A stretch of DNA of 64,000 nucleotides, from the NCBI GenBank assembly GCA_964512095.1, contig CAZEIH010000016.1, positions 5,294 to 69,293 of the forward strand, given 5' to 3'. The stretch comes from DTU013 sp964512095. Lineage in GTDB: Bacteria; Bacillota; Clostridia; Acetivibrionales; DTU013. The notes below the pieces were generated by a model. It was not told the DNA's origin and made no database searches. It saw nothing but the letters and a program-made list of their open reading frames with translations. Below are positions 8,103 to 14,593 of the stretch, piece by piece. Position numbers and translations under genes: made by a program. Within the stretch, counting starts at the first letter, position 1, and the number at the start of each line of letters is the position of its first letter.

Positions 8103-8849
8103 ATGAAGAAAAAAGTTATTTTTGGTCTACTTGGTTTTTCTTTAGTGGTAGCCATCATTTGTGCAATACTTCTATATAACGGTATTATATGGTTTAACAA
8201 TCCATCGCAAAAGGATTATCCTGTCAGAGGTATCGATGTATCCTCATATCAAGGCATAATTGATTGGAAGGTTCTTTCGCAGCAAAACATAGATTTTGTG
8301 TTTATTAAGGCAACGGAAGGCAGCTCATTCAAGGATAAAATGTTTGAATATAATTGGGTAAATGCCAACAAAACTAAATTGCAGGTGGGCGCATATCATT
8401 TTTTTAGCTTTGATAGTTCAGGAATTACACAGGCGGAAAATTTCATAAGTACTGTTCCTGTTGAGGAGGGAATGCTACCTCCGGTTATTGACTTTGAATT
8501 CTATGCAGATAAAGAGAAAAACCCGTTAGCTAAGGATGAAGCGTTAGAAATCCTTGATGAGATTATTGTGGCATTTGAAATGCATTACGGTCAAAGACCA
8601 ATTATTTATGCAACTAAAAGATCGTATACTCTTTATTTGGAGGATGGGTATGACGACTATCCTATTTGGATTAGAGATATATTTCGAAAGCCTAATTGGC
8701 TGGGGGAAGATACCTGGACATTTTGGCAGTATTCCAACCGGAAGGTACTGGATGGGTATAAAGGTAAAGAAAAATATATCGATATGAACGTTTTTAACGG
8801 TACAGAAATTGAGTTTCAACAGTTTGCCTATGCATTCAAAGGACGCTGA
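8103..8849 (+). CDS. GH25 family 1,4-beta-N-acetylmuramidase (lysozyme-like)
   Basis: A 248-residue wall hydrolase with an N-terminal membrane anchor or uncleaved signal (residues 5-31). The GH25 barrel begins at 'RGIDVSSYQG' with Asp45 and includes the catalytic acid pair in 'PPVIDFEFY' (Asp130, Glu132), plus 'KATEGSSFKD', 'GAYHFFSF' and 'TWTFWQYS', all typical of the family. It cleaves the MurNAc-GlcNAc bond of peptidoglycan, acting outside the membrane. ATG 8103 follows AAAGGA. Oddly, the last codons and stop (cgc tga, 8844-8849) lie inside the start of a dispersed hairpin repeat, so the C terminus may have been set by repeat insertion. Confidence 0.88.
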   Translation: MKKKVIFGLLGFSLVVAIICAILLYNGIIWFNNPSQKDYPVRGIDVSSYQGIIDWKVLSQQNIDFVFIKATEGSSFKDKMFEYNWVNANKTKLQVGAYHFFSFDSSGITQAENFISTVPVEEGMLPPVIDFEFYADKEKNPLAKDEALEILDEIIVAFEMHYGQRPIIYATKRSYTLYLEDGYDDYPIWIRDIFRKPNWLGEDTWTFWQYSNRKVLDGYKGKEKYIDMNVFNGTEIEFQQFAYAFKGR

Positions 8850-8870
8850 CCTCTATAGGTCGGCGATGAA
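8843..8870 (+). repeat. Dispersed hairpin repeat, partial copy A
   Basis: Core GCTGACCT-CTAT-AGGTCGGC followed by GATGAA: an 8-bp stem (one G-U) with CTAT loop. It is the same core as copies at 39030, 41934, 43533 and 56431. It begins within the end of the GH25 gene. Confidence 0.75.
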
Positions 8871-8976
8871 ACAGCCCAAGCCAAACCTTGAAGCTTTGAT
8901 TTTCTTTTTACCAAAGTCAACGTATTTCATAATAAACACCATCCTTTTTGATTTTCTAATTATCTGGTATGCGGGA

Positions 8977-9555
8977 TCAGCGTGGGTTTATACCATCAAG
9001 GAAAACATTAAGACATCTTGAAAGTTCAGCATCAATATCCTTGTCGTCATAAAACCTTATGCCCATGGCAAAACCGATCATCATATTGTAGAAAGCCAAT
9101 GCAATATCGGAGGCATTTTTATTGACGATTTCCTTATTAACGATGCCCCCTTCAATAATTGCAATGATTTTGTCCATTAGCACCATTTCTACTTCGTATG
9201 TTCTTTGAAGTATATAATCCTTCAAGTATTCAGGAGGATAGTAGTAATAGCGGTCCCAAAAGGTCATCTTGTAATTGTTCCTGCAGTTCTTAATGTATGT
9301 GGTAAAAATTTTTCGTAGGATTTCATGTGAGTGTGTGCCTTTTTTATAAGTTGCCAAACTATCATTAAACTCCAAGTTATCTTCCAGCACTTCATCAAAG
9401 ACCGCAGTAAATATGCTTTCTTTACCGGAGAAATGTGAGTATAACGAGGCTTTTTTAATTCCTACAGCCTTGGCAATATCATCCATGCTTGTTCCAAAAT
9501 ACCCCTGAGTCGCGAACAATTCCAATGACTTTTCAATTATCTCTTTCTTTCCCAT
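8977..9555 (-). CDS. TetR/AcrR family transcriptional regulator
   Basis: A 192-residue regulator. The N-terminal HTH is typical: 'IIEKSLELFATQGYFGTSMDDIAKAVGIKKASLYSHFSGKESIF' (residues about 5-48). The C-terminal ligand domain is helical and of normal TetR length. It lies downstream of an aldo/keto reductase on the same strand, separated by about 180 nt containing a strong hairpin. The palindrome CTACCG-TT-CGGTAG over the start of that reductase's transcript is a good candidate for its operator. The inducer is unknown. GGAGG upstream of ATG 9555 is about 13 nt away, a little far, but no better start is present before the HTH. Confidence 0.9.
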   Translation of the reverse strand: MGKKEIIEKSLELFATQGYFGTSMDDIAKAVGIKKASLYSHFSGKESIFTAVFDEVLEDNLEFNDSLATYKKGTHSHEILRKIFTTYIKNCRNNYKMTFWDRYYYYPPEYLKDYILQRTYEVEMVLMDKIIAIIEGGIVNKEIVNKNASDIALAFYNMMIGFAMGIRFYDDKDIDAELSRCLNVFLDGINPR

Positions 9556-9657
9556 CTCGTAGCGACGCCTCCACTTTGCGATATATGATGTTTGCTTCTT
9601 ATTATAGCATATTGGTTCAAAAAAAAATTCTTGCTGTAGATAAATTAACTTACCTAT

Positions 9658-9709
9658 TTGTGTTTCAACGAGGTGTGTGCAGGGGTCTTACGACCTCGTT
9701 GGAACACAA
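9658..9709. repeat. 17-bp inverted repeat between aldo/keto reductase and tetR
   Basis: Positions 9658-9674 (TTGTGTTTCAACGAGGT) pair with 9693-9709 with 16 Watson-Crick pairs and one G-U, around an 18-nt loop. It lacks a T-run on either side, so it is not a standard terminator. It could attenuate readthrough into tetR or be a small mobile repeat. Confidence 0.7.
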
Positions 9710-9739
9710 CATCAGTCAACTGAGTCTAGGGATTACGAA

Positions 9740-10735
9740 TTACGAGTTACTCTGACAAAGTATCCTGTCTATCTCATTCATTTGATCCTGTGTCAAAGGA
9801 CCGAATTCCATGGCTTTTGCATTCTCTTCAACTTGTTTTACTGTCTTGAAGCCGGGAATCGGTATGGCGTTACAGCTCTTCCCCCAGATCCAGGCTAATG
9901 CGCCTTGTGCAGGAGTACGGCCATTGCTGGTCAGGATCTCTTTAACTGAATCTAGGGCTTTCAGGAACTCAGGCACAGGTTTGCCGTCTGTAAAGAATGG
10001 GACCCAGGAATGCCCTGCACCTCTTACGTCATCTTTTGATACCAGAGAGGCCGCATTAAACTTGCCTGTTAAAAATCCCATGGCAAGAGGGCTGCGGTTT
10101 ACACTTGCAAGGTTGCTGTCTTCACAGAACTTAACTAACTCCGGAGCGTCCTGGAAAACGTTCAGACAGTTCTCAATGACTGAACAATTCTGTCTTTCTG
10201 CAAACAGCTTGGCACCTGCTAAAAGATCTGTACTCCAGCCATAGGTACGTATCTTGCCTTTCTCAACAAGCTTGTCAAGAGTTGTTAATATAGGTTCTGC
10301 ATCAGAAATTAGAATATTCCATTCATGAAGCAGGTACACATCGATGTAATCGGTATTGAGCCTTTTAAGTGAAGCATCACATGCTCTTTCTATGTAATCA
10401 GGTCTTAAATTGACTCCATGCAGTGTCTTTGTGTCTTTATCTCCGAAATTACCGAATTTTGTGGATATCACTGTGTCATTCCTTTTTCCTGCAATGGCCT
10501 TTCCAAGAATCTCTTCACTGTGGCCAACACCATAGGCATCAGCTGTATCAAAGAAATTAATACCAAGTTCTATGGCTCTGTGTATGGCTTTAATGGACTC
10601 ATTATCATCAATATTGCCCCAACCATCAGACTTTCCGTCATAAATAAATGGACCTCCAATAGCCCAGCAGCCAAGTCCTAATGCGCTGACTTCGATTCCT
10701 GACCTTCCAAGTGTTCTTTTTAATCCTTCTTTCAT
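9740..10735 (-). CDS. Aldo/keto reductase
   Basis: A 331-residue NADPH-dependent oxidoreductase of the AKR superfamily. ATG 10735 lies 7 nt after AGGAGGG; the two TTG codons just before it are too close. Features are the opening 'RTLGRSGIEVSALGLGCWAIGG', 'GINFFDTADAYGVGHSEEILGKA' with the catalytic Asp and Tyr, 'VISTKFG' with the catalytic Lys, 'YIDVYLLHEWN' (His) and the cofactor-binding C terminus 'AIPIPGFKTVKQVEENAKAM'. The carbonyl substrate is not deducible. A promoter and a TetR-type operator lie directly upstream (10794-10837), so it is probably derepressed by a small molecule that binds the regulator encoded downstream. Confidence 0.92.
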   Translation of the reverse strand: MKEGLKRTLGRSGIEVSALGLGCWAIGGPFIYDGKSDGWGNIDDNESIKAIHRAIELGINFFDTADAYGVGHSEEILGKAIAGKRNDTVISTKFGNFGDKDTKTLHGVNLRPDYIERACDASLKRLNTDYIDVYLLHEWNILISDAEPILTTLDKLVEKGKIRTYGWSTDLLAGAKLFAERQNCSVIENCLNVFQDAPELVKFCEDSNLASVNRSPLAMGFLTGKFNAASLVSKDDVRGAGHSWVPFFTDGKPVPEFLKALDSVKEILTSNGRTPAQGALAWIWGKSCNAIPIPGFKTVKQVEENAKAMEFGPLTQDQMNEIDRILCQSNS

Positions 10736-10793
10736 CAACAAACCCTCCTTTTTAATTGTTTTGATAGTGTATTGAAAAGTAGTGCATAACTAC

Positions 10794-10807
10794 CTACCGT
10801 TCGGTAG
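10794..10807 (-). promoter_or_regulatory. TetR-type operator
   Basis: Perfect palindrome CTACCG-TT-CGGTAG. It overlaps the expected transcription start of the aldo/keto reductase promoter, the position where a TetR repressor would block initiation. Confidence 0.75.
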
Positions 10808-10808
10808 T

Positions 10809-10837
10809 ATTGTATCATGGCAGTATTTCATTTGCAA
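10809..10837 (-). promoter_or_regulatory. Sigma-A promoter of the aldo/keto reductase
   Basis: Reading the minus strand: -35 TTGCAA (10837-10832), 17-nt spacer, -10 TACAAT (10814-10809). The operator at 10794-10807 begins just downstream of the -10. Confidence 0.7.
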
Positions 10838-10864
10838 TACCCTTTGATAAAATATTTCCAGTAA

Positions 10865-10993
10865 GCAAAAGAGACCGCCAAAGCAGAAGGCACCACAGCC
10901 AGATACGACAAAGCTAGAGTTGCCATAACCAAACCCGGCAAAGCTGCCCAGGTTTTTATCCTTGACTATAGAAGCATGTATGTATTAAAATAG
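10865..10993 (+). pseudogene. Short open fragment of an unrecognised gene
   Basis: Between two in-frame stops runs a 42-codon frame of protein-like composition ('AKETAKAEGTTARYDKARVA...' to 'FILDYRSMYVLK') with no start codon or ribosome binding site. It looks like the tail of a deleted gene rather than chance, because of its balanced Ala/Lys/Thr-rich content, but no family is recognised. Confidence 0.3.
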
Positions 10994-11034
10994 GAATGCG
11001 CCATTGTTTTCACTGATGGATGAATATGTAATTT

Positions 11035-11110
11035 GGGGCATTAGCGCAGTTGGGAGCGCACCACACTGGCAGTGTGGGGGTCAGGGGTTCGAATCCCCTA
11101 TGCTCCACCA
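11035..11110 (+). tRNA. tRNA-Ala (anticodon GGC)
   Basis: Complete cloverleaf: acceptor GGGGCAT/ATGCTCC, D stem GCGC/GCGC, anticodon stem CCACA/TGTGG with loop CTGGCAG (anticodon GGC), T arm AGGGG-TTCGAAT-CCCCT, and an encoded CCA end (11108-11110). It stands alone, at the left edge of the decayed accessory island that runs to about 16520. Confidence 0.97.
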
Positions 11111-11241
11111 AAATTCGATAAAGCAAAGAGACTCGAACCCTCGTGGTTTTAGTCCCTTTAATCTATGTTTATAATAATCTGTATAATTCCTCTTGACTAT
11201 CACCTAGGGTGTTGGCTTATGATAATCTTGAGGTGATAAAT

Positions 11242-11608
11242 ATGTTGATTAAAGAAGTATGCACTCAATGTGGGTTAACTAGAAAAGCAGTTAGGCACAC
11301 AAGCGATTCGTGATATAAGTACCAATTTGAAAAAATCCTTTGATAACCCTGAGCAGTTTATGGCAGACAATAAGGAAACGTTGGAGTGGTATATTGCCTA
11401 TAAAAATTCTGATGAATACAAAAATTCACCAGCTTGCAAATTAATGACTCTAGTGAGAGAATTCGGCAGTACAAGTGGGTACTATGATATCTTTATTCCT
11501 GCAATGCGAACTCTCAGTAGTTCCTATAATGAATACCAAAAACAACTTGAGATCGCAAATGAGCAAATGGTCAAGCAGTATCCTGAAATTAAAAAGTGGG
11601 GTAACTAA
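11242..11608 (+). pseudogene. MerR-family regulator remnant with internal deletion
   Basis: From ATG 11242, behind a GAGGTGA, the frame reads 'MLIKEVCTQCGLTRKAV', the start of a MerR-type HTH, then meets a stop (11311-11313). In the +1 frame the sequence resumes as 'LGTQAIRDISTNLKKSFDNPEQF' and continues about 90 residues to 11608 as a helical C-terminal domain ending 'KQYPEIKKWGN'. The winged-helix body and linker are missing, so a central deletion with frame change has joined two ends of one gene. A reinitiated 93-residue product from TTG 11327 is conceivable but lacks DNA-binding sequence. Confidence 0.6.
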
Positions 11609-11727
11609 TGATAATTTGCATACTGAGAAGCTAGACGGAGGCATCTATATTCACCTAACTTTCCAAGAATTTTGTTGAAAAAAGTTTATTGCTAAAAAGC
11701 GATGGGCTTTTTTTATCGAAAAAATAT

Positions 11728-11755
11728 TGTAATATGCGCAATAAGTGTGTATAAT
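11728..11755 (+). promoter_or_regulatory. Promoter of hicAB
   Basis: -35-like TTGTAA (11728-11733), 16-nt spacer, -10 TATAAT (11750-11755), about 45 nt before the hicA start. HicB antitoxins usually autoregulate such a promoter. Confidence 0.6.
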
Positions 11756-11799
11756 ATACATAGAAAGTAAAAGGTTAACTGGATGATGCGGTGAGGGGA

Positions 11800-11973
11800 A
11801 TGAAGCGAAAAGACCTTATAAATAAATTAGAAAAGAACGGTTGGTGGAAGCTCCGGGAAGGAGCAAACCATGAAATTTACACAAATGGAAAGGCAAGCGA
11901 ACCAATTCCTCGTTATACAGAAGTAAATGAACTGCTCGCAAAGGCAATAGTAAAGCGACAGGGGCTTAAATAA
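11800..11973 (+). CDS. hicA: HicA family mRNA interferase toxin
   Basis: A 57-residue toxin. ATG 11800 gives the standard HicA beginning 'MKRKDLINKLEKNGW', with GGTGA about 5 nt upstream. The dsRBD-like fold with the catalytic His appears in 'LREGANHEIYTNGK', and the C terminus 'EVNELLAKAIVKRQGL' is typical. HicA cleaves mRNA in a translation-independent way and is neutralised by HicB. The antitoxin follows 40 nt downstream. The pair sits in a zone full of gene remnants, as is common for mobile toxin-antitoxin modules; both genes appear intact. Confidence 0.9.
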   Translation: MKRKDLINKLEKNGWWKLREGANHEIYTNGKASEPIPRYTEVNELLAKAIVKRQGLK

Positions 11974-12013
11974 AAGACCCTATTAATAATATAATATGGA
12001 GGTGTTTATCTAT

Positions 12014-12406
12014 ATGAAAAAGGTATACCCAATTGTACTCACTCCTGCTGAGCGTGGATATGTAGTATATGTACCTGACTTGCAAATAAATACAGAAGGA
12101 GATGATATTGCAGAAGCAATGAATATGGCCCGTGATGCAATCGGTTTGTGGGGGATTACAGAAGAAGATTGTGGAAGAAAAATCCCTGAACCAGCTACTT
12201 TATCATTAGAGGGCATAGACCATGAGGACAATGAAAGTGTAACACTTGTAGACATTGACTTTACCGCATATCGCAGAGCAAATGAAAAGCGTACCATCCG
12301 GAAAAATGTATCTTTGCCGAGTTGGTTAAATGAAGTGGCGGAAAAGGAAGGTGTTAACTTCTCACAAGTGCTACAGGAAGCATTGAAAGAGAGACTGCAT
12401 GTTTAA
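12014..12406 (+). CDS. hicB: HicB family antitoxin
   Basis: A 130-residue antitoxin. ATG 12014 is 9 nt after GGAGGTG (11999-12005); upstream ATG 11997 is within the Shine-Dalgarno and out of frame. The N-terminal half 'MKKVYPIVLTPAERGYVVYVPDLQINTEGDDIAEAMNMARDAIGLW' is the degenerate RNase-H-like HicB fold that docks on HicA. The C-terminal stretch 'RKNVSLPSWLNEVAEKEGVNFSQVLQEALKERL' is a ribbon-helix-helix DNA-binding domain, which should repress the promoter at 11728-11755. Confidence 0.92.
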   Translation: MKKVYPIVLTPAERGYVVYVPDLQINTEGDDIAEAMNMARDAIGLWGITEEDCGRKIPEPATLSLEGIDHEDNESVTLVDIDFTAYRRANEKRTIRKNVSLPSWLNEVAEKEGVNFSQVLQEALKERLHV

Positions 12407-12477
12407 GAGCTGACTTTTAAATGGTGCTATTCAAAAACCGTTGTATCTTTTTTGTCAACTAAAGACACTTTTTGTCC

Positions 12478-12504
12478 GAAAACCCGCTAATTTAGCGGGT
12501 TTTC
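12478..12504 (+). terminator. Terminator after hicB
   Basis: Near-perfect inverted repeat GAAAACCCGCTAA / TTAGCGGGTTTTC around one T, giving a GC-rich AACCCGCT stem followed by TTTTCTGCGTT. The symmetric A/T flanks would let it work in both directions. Confidence 0.8.
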
Positions 12505-12624
12505 TGCGTTATTCGTGTAATGTTTTTTGTTCGATTGCGAGGGCTTTTCTCTTCTATATCCTTAGATTGAGGTGATTCAAAACAAAGAATCCAGCAAGCA
12601 CATATAGAAACGGGAGGAACCACT

Positions 12625-13068
12625 ATTTATATCAAAGAATACTGGTACAACTACATCGGCGGCACGGATGACAGCCTAACCCTGAAGCAATATCTCTACG
12701 ACAAGGGCAAGAAGGAGCTCTCCCATGGGTGAAATCTCCGCTGACACTGGCCTTGACAAGTCGAATTGGGATTTTCACATCTCACCCGACCTAGGGTACA
12801 CCGACGCCGACGGAATGGAGTACGGGTTCTACTACGCCATAGACCTTGTCACTGACCTGGCGGCCTTGATCCTGGAGAGCAAAATGAGCGGCGGCTTTAA
12901 CTTCAAGGAGCTGTTCAATGATGCAAATAGAGGCCGGCTGATCCGCATCTCCACCACGCCGGAGGAGGATCAGTCCAATGAACCGTGCCCTAGCGGAGTT
13001 CTTTGCCAACCCTCTCAGTTACGACCTACACGAGATGGCAGTTCTTTCATTCCGAAACAGGTAATATA
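12625..13068 (+). pseudogene. Frameshifted GC-rich orphan gene
   Basis: A higher-GC block clearly unlike its AT-rich surroundings. Three frame-shifted segments join into one plausible protein: 'YIKEYWYNYIGGTDDSLTLK..' to a stop at 12730; 'GEISADTGLDKSNWDFHI..' through 'YTDADGMEYGFYYAIDLVTDLAALILE' to 'RLIRISTTPEEDQS' near 12977; then 'MNRALAEFFANPLSYDLHEM' to a stop at about 13068. GGAGG at 12613-12617 is 7 nt before ATT 12625, where a start ATG would be expected, suggesting start-codon loss too. I recall similar small orphan proteins in Clostridia but cannot name a family. It is a decayed, probably transferred gene. Confidence 0.55.
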
Positions 13069-13303
13069 ATTAACAACTTCTGTAGCAATCCCTTTTCCCC
13101 AATACTCTCTTGCAAAGTGGTATGATATGTTTAAGGCGATTTATAATGGTAAGATGATGGCGCTTTGGCTTAAGCTGGGGCGTTTTTCTATGGAAAAATA
13201 AAGGTTGTGATGATATAGTAGTAATTGATGTGGAAATAATATAAAGAAATAATATAAGAATATAGCAATTATTGAAAATAACTTTTTTGGAAGGAAAGAT
13301 CAC

Positions 13304-13849
13304 TTGAATGATATAAAAATAATTTATAAGGAAGAAAATGGAGAAATAAGCACAAATGAAATATGGGATTATATTGATAAACCTGGAGTATGGGCGCTGT
13401 TTGGGAAAAAAGAAGATAAGTTAGAATGTTTAAATGTTGGTAAGTGTGTCGATGTGGGACGTGAAATATTATATGATGTAAGTTGCCTGCATAATTTGGA
13501 ATTTTATACAGATGGAAATGAACAATACATTAATCAATTTGGTGAAGATTGTAATTTTCAAACAAAAAGAAGATGGACACAGGAATGCTTATATCCCTAT
13601 ATTTCAAATCTTAAATATGATTCTCTTGTGTTTGTATATGTATATGATAAATCTGATATGAGAAAAGAAATAGAATTTGCATGGCTTACTCATGCCAGAT
13701 TTTGGAGAAATGGAAGAGTATTTAAGTCAATTCAAGATAATTATTATGATAATAATAAAGTATCAGTATTAGAAAACAGAGACACTATAACTACAGTGAA
13801 AAGCCTTACTGATTTAGTAGAGTTATTAAAAAAATATAATTGGACATAG
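13304..13849 (+). CDS. Hypothetical protein with GIY-YIG-like N-terminal pattern
   Basis: A 181-residue protein starting at TTG 13304, 6 nt after AAGGAAAG. Residues about 27-52 read 'PGVWALFGKKEDKLECLNVG' then 'KCVDVGREI', which resembles the GIY-YIG nuclease core (G-[IV]-[YW]-x-[IL] then [YLN]-[VI]-G then R), with Arg at the expected helix position. The later part is acidic and aromatic, and no zinc motif is seen. AT content and codon use are much more extreme than in the neighbouring phosphatase/polymerase operon, pointing to a different origin. If functional it might be an orphan nuclease of a defence or toxin type. The family match is tentative; other folds are possible. Confidence 0.45.
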   Translation: MNDIKIIYKEENGEISTNEIWDYIDKPGVWALFGKKEDKLECLNVGKCVDVGREILYDVSCLHNLEFYTDGNEQYINQFGEDCNFQTKRRWTQECLYPYISNLKYDSLVFVYVYDKSDMRKEIEFAWLTHARFWRNGRVFKSIQDNYYDNNKVSVLENRDTITTVKSLTDLVELLKKYNWT

Positions 13850-13959
13850 AAATATTTCCGTATCCATGCGTTTGCAGTGGAAGAAGAACTGCTGTTTTGC
13901 ACAAGTAAAAAGATTTACTTGCAGATAGTGATGGGAGTCTTGCTTGGAACTAAAACCCC

Positions 13960-13991
13960 TTAGTAGTAACCTAACCCCATTTTACTACTAA
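13960..13991. terminator. Possible terminator after the 13304 gene
   Basis: Perfect 10-bp stem TTAGTAGTAA (13960-13969) / TTACTACTAA (13982-13991) with 12-nt loop, followed by TTCTAC. AT-rich, so only moderately stable. The rest of 13850-14122 shows no gene. Confidence 0.4.
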
Positions 13992-14089
13992 TTCTACTAA
14001 TAATATGTAGTAGCAATTTGCTAAAATCTGCTTTGATTTGCCACATATCGTCATTTCAGAGCAATTTGCAATAATGCCTACAACCCTTG

Positions 14090-14106
14090 CGAAACAGGGC
14101 GTTTCG
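14090..14106. promoter_or_regulatory. Inverted repeat before the phosphatase-polymerase operon
   Basis: CGAAAC-AGGGC-GTTTCG, 6-bp arms with 5-nt spacer, ending 10 nt before the operon's GGAG. Its place suggests an operator; it does not match the Gram-positive LexA box. Confidence 0.4.
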
Positions 14107-14122
14107 GGGCGAAAAGGAGTAA

Positions 14123-14593
14123 ATGATAACTATGATAAAAGTACTATTCATTTGCCACGGCAACATATGCCGCAGTCCGATGGCAGAATATATTATGAAG
14201 GATATGGTGAAAAAAGCCGGGCTCTCGGAGCAGTTCGAAATTGCCTCTGCAGCAACCAGTACAGAGGAGCTAGGCAACCCAGTGTACCCTCCGGCGCGCC
14301 GCAAACTGGCGGAACATGGGATTTCCTGCGACGGCCACTCGGCGAGGCAGCTTACTAATGGCGACTACGACAACTATGACTTGCTTATCGGCATGGACGG
14401 CGCGAACCTACGCAATATGTACCGCATCTGCGGCGACGATTATGTCAACAAGATGCATCTACTGATGGACTATACAAACCGCCCCGGCGATGTTGCCGAC
14501 CCGTGGTACACCCGCGATTTCAATGCAACCTGGTGCGATGCTCAGGAAGGCTGCCGTGGTCTGCTGAAACAATTGAGGGAATATGAGAAATGA
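14123..14593 (+). CDS. Low-molecular-weight protein tyrosine phosphatase
   Basis: A 156-residue cysteine phosphatase. The P-loop 'CHGNICRS' gives the C(X)5R signature close to the N terminus and 'DPWYT' near residue 117 supplies the general acid, as in arsenate-reductase-like and Wzb/YwlE-type LMW-PTPs. Two starts are possible: ATG 14123 (GGAG only 3 nt away) and ATG 14132 (12 nt), the latter giving the usual family start MIKVLFIC. The gene overlaps the next one, a Y-family polymerase, by 11 nt, and a YolD-like gene follows with a 4-nt overlap. The operon is markedly richer in GC than the DNA on both sides, suggesting transfer as a unit. Phosphatase activity is well supported; the target is unknown. 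Confidence 0.9.
   Translation: MITMIKVLFICHGNICRSPMAEYIMKDMVKKAGLSEQFEIASAATSTEELGNPVYPPARRKLAEHGISCDGHSARQLTNGDYDNYDLLIGMDGANLRNMYRICGDDYVNKMHLLMDYTNRPGDVADPWYTRDFNATWCDAQEGCRGLLKQLREYEK

Noticed and set aside
8809..9021. 70-codon frame overlapping the end of the muramidase
   Set aside because: No ribosome binding site; it overlaps the muramidase, the repeat core and the tetR end, and has a random-looking sequence.
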